Shown piece after piece: positions 4,748 to 5,600 of a DNA stretch of 5,600 bases. A program made the position numbers and the translations under genes. The DNA is from Anaerolineae bacterium (GTDB lineage: Bacteria; Chloroflexota; Anaerolineae; Anaerolineales; Villigracilaceae). Position 1 is the stretch's first letter, and the number at the start of each line of letters is the position of its first letter. The stretch lies in contig JAFLCF010000258.1 of assembly GCA_017303735.1 (NCBI GenBank), positions 1 through 5,600 of the forward strand. Reading direction: 5' to 3'. Under the pieces are notes generated by a model that saw only the letters and a list, made by a program, of their open reading frames with translations, made no database searches and was not told the origin of the DNA.

Positions 4748-5600
4748 ATGGCTAAATCAGTCAAAGAAGTTTTGGAATTGGCAAAAGGCGTTCAGGTAGT
4801 AGACCTGCGCTTTACCGATCTTCCCGGCACCTGGCAGCACTTCACCATGCCGGTTCACCGCCTGACGGAAGGTTTTTTCAAAGATGGTATTCCTTTCGAT
4901 GGTTCCTCCATCCGCGGTTTTCAGGAAATTCACGAATCGGACATGTTGCTCAAGGCAGATCCCGAGACTGCCTTCGTCGACCCGACTGCGGAAACCCCCA
5001 CCCTGGTGGTTTCTTGTAACGTCTTCGACCCGATCACAGAAGAAGCTTATTCTCGTGACCCCCGCTATGTAGCTCAGAAGGCTGAGGCGTACGCCAAAAG
5101 CACGGGTCTCGCCGACACCGTCTACTTCGCGCCCGAGGCGGAGTTCTTCGTCTTCGATGGCATTCGCTATACCTCCACTCCTCACGAAGCAGCATTCTCC
5201 ATCGAATCAGAAGAAGGCTGGTGGAGCAGCAATCGCGAAGGCAGCAAGGGCGGACAGATCCAGCCCAAGCGCGGTTACTTCCCGACCTCCCCGACCGACA
5301 CCCTGCAGGAACTGCGCAACAAGTTCATGCTCGCCATGGAAACAGCCGGCGTAAAAATGGACTTGCACCACCACGAAGTTGCCACCGCTGGTCAGAGCGA
5401 AATGAGCATGACTTTCACCACGCTCACCCGCATGGCTGATGACCTCTTGCTTTACAAGTACATCATCAAGAACGTGGCTCGCAAGTACGGCAAGACCGTG
5501 ACCTTCATGCCCAAGCCCATCTTTGGCGATAACGGCTCTGGTATGCACGTCCACTCTTCCATGTGGAAAGATGGCAAGAACGTCTTCTACGATGAAAAAG
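4748..5600 (+). CDS. glnA: Glutamine synthetase type I, GSI-beta-like, N-terminal 284 codons (3' end outside window)
   Basis: This is a second, clearly different glutamine synthetase, running off the window; GSI-beta enzymes are about 470 residues, so roughly 60% is visible. Motifs: FDGSSIRGFQEIHESDM (50-66), APEAEFFVF (128-136, metal ligands E130 and E132), HHHEVATAGQSE, FMPKPIFGDNGSGMH (ending at H267). The stretch between the APEAEFF and HHHEVATAGQ motifs, including EGWWSS and KGGYFP-like KRGYFP, corresponds to the insertion that separates GSI-beta (E. coli, cyanobacteria) from the shorter alpha form upstream. Gln59 stands where the alpha enzyme has its feedback arginine. The adenylylation-site region lies beyond the edge, so that mode of control cannot be judged. 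It has its own promoter and a strong ribosome site. Codons lean to C-ending forms (15 TTC to 4 TTT for Phe), fitting high expression; it may be the main GS. Confidence 0.95.
   Translation, partial: MAKSVKEVLELAKGVQVVDLRFTDLPGTWQHFTMPVHRLTEGFFKDGIPFDGSSIRGFQEIHESDMLLKADPETAFVDPTAETPTLVVSCNVFDPITEEAYSRDPRYVAQKAEAYAKSTGLADTVYFAPEAEFFVFDGIRYTSTPHEAAFSIESEEGWWSSNREGSKGGQIQPKRGYFPTSPTDTLQELRNKFMLAMETAGVKMDLHHHEVATAGQSEMSMTFTTLTRMADDLLLYKYIIKNVARKYGKTVTFMPKPIFGDNGSGMHVHSSMWKDGKNVFYDEK

Noticed and set aside
4757..5554. Minus-strand ORFs opposite the second GS gene
   Set aside because: The plus strand encodes a convincing GSI-beta enzyme throughout; these are shadows.

Overview
The window is 5.6 kb of bacterial chromosome with five same-strand genes (all +) and no mobile elements, tRNA/rRNA genes or CRISPR. 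The gene set is an APC-type permease, a PP2C phosphatase, a Hanks-type Ser/Thr kinase and two different type I glutamine synthetases. With moderate GC and dense same-strand packing, it would fit an environmental bacterium such as a Chloroflexota (Anaerolineae-like) lineage. That taxonomic guess is inference and of low-to-moderate confidence, because nothing here is uniquely diagnostic.

Layout. Positions 1-1084 hold the 3' part of an APC-superfamily amino-acid permease whose start lies outside the window. A 129-bp gap follows, with an inverted repeat (1095-1109), a -10-like hexamer and a perfect 10-bp hairpin. Positions 1214-4410 form a probable operon: PP2C phosphatase (TTG start), then a Ser/Thr kinase joined by an ATGA stop/start overlap, then 24 bp later a 444-residue GSI-alpha glutamine synthetase. 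Positions 4411-4747 are a 337-bp intergenic region dense in regulatory sequence. It holds two candidate promoters, one with a 16-bp dyad in its spacer, a folded RNA segment with a possible 17-codon ORF, a strong bidirectional intrinsic terminator, a second copy of the TACCC/GGGTA inverted repeat, a consensus TATAAT promoter and a good Shine-Dalgarno. Positions 4748-5600 hold the first 284 codons of a GSI-beta glutamine synthetase that runs off the window.

How the genes may work together. The theme is ammonium assimilation (glutamate + NH3 + ATP to glutamine) by two GS isoforms. One of them is in the same probable transcription unit as a reversible Ser/Thr phosphorylation pair. The permease may supply amino-acid substrates but appears to be a separate unit. 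The most notable non-coding signal is the inverted repeat TACCC-N4/5-GGGTA. It lies at almost the same distance upstream of a -10 hexamer at both the phosphatase-kinase-GS operon and the second GS gene, which suggests one regulator controls both.
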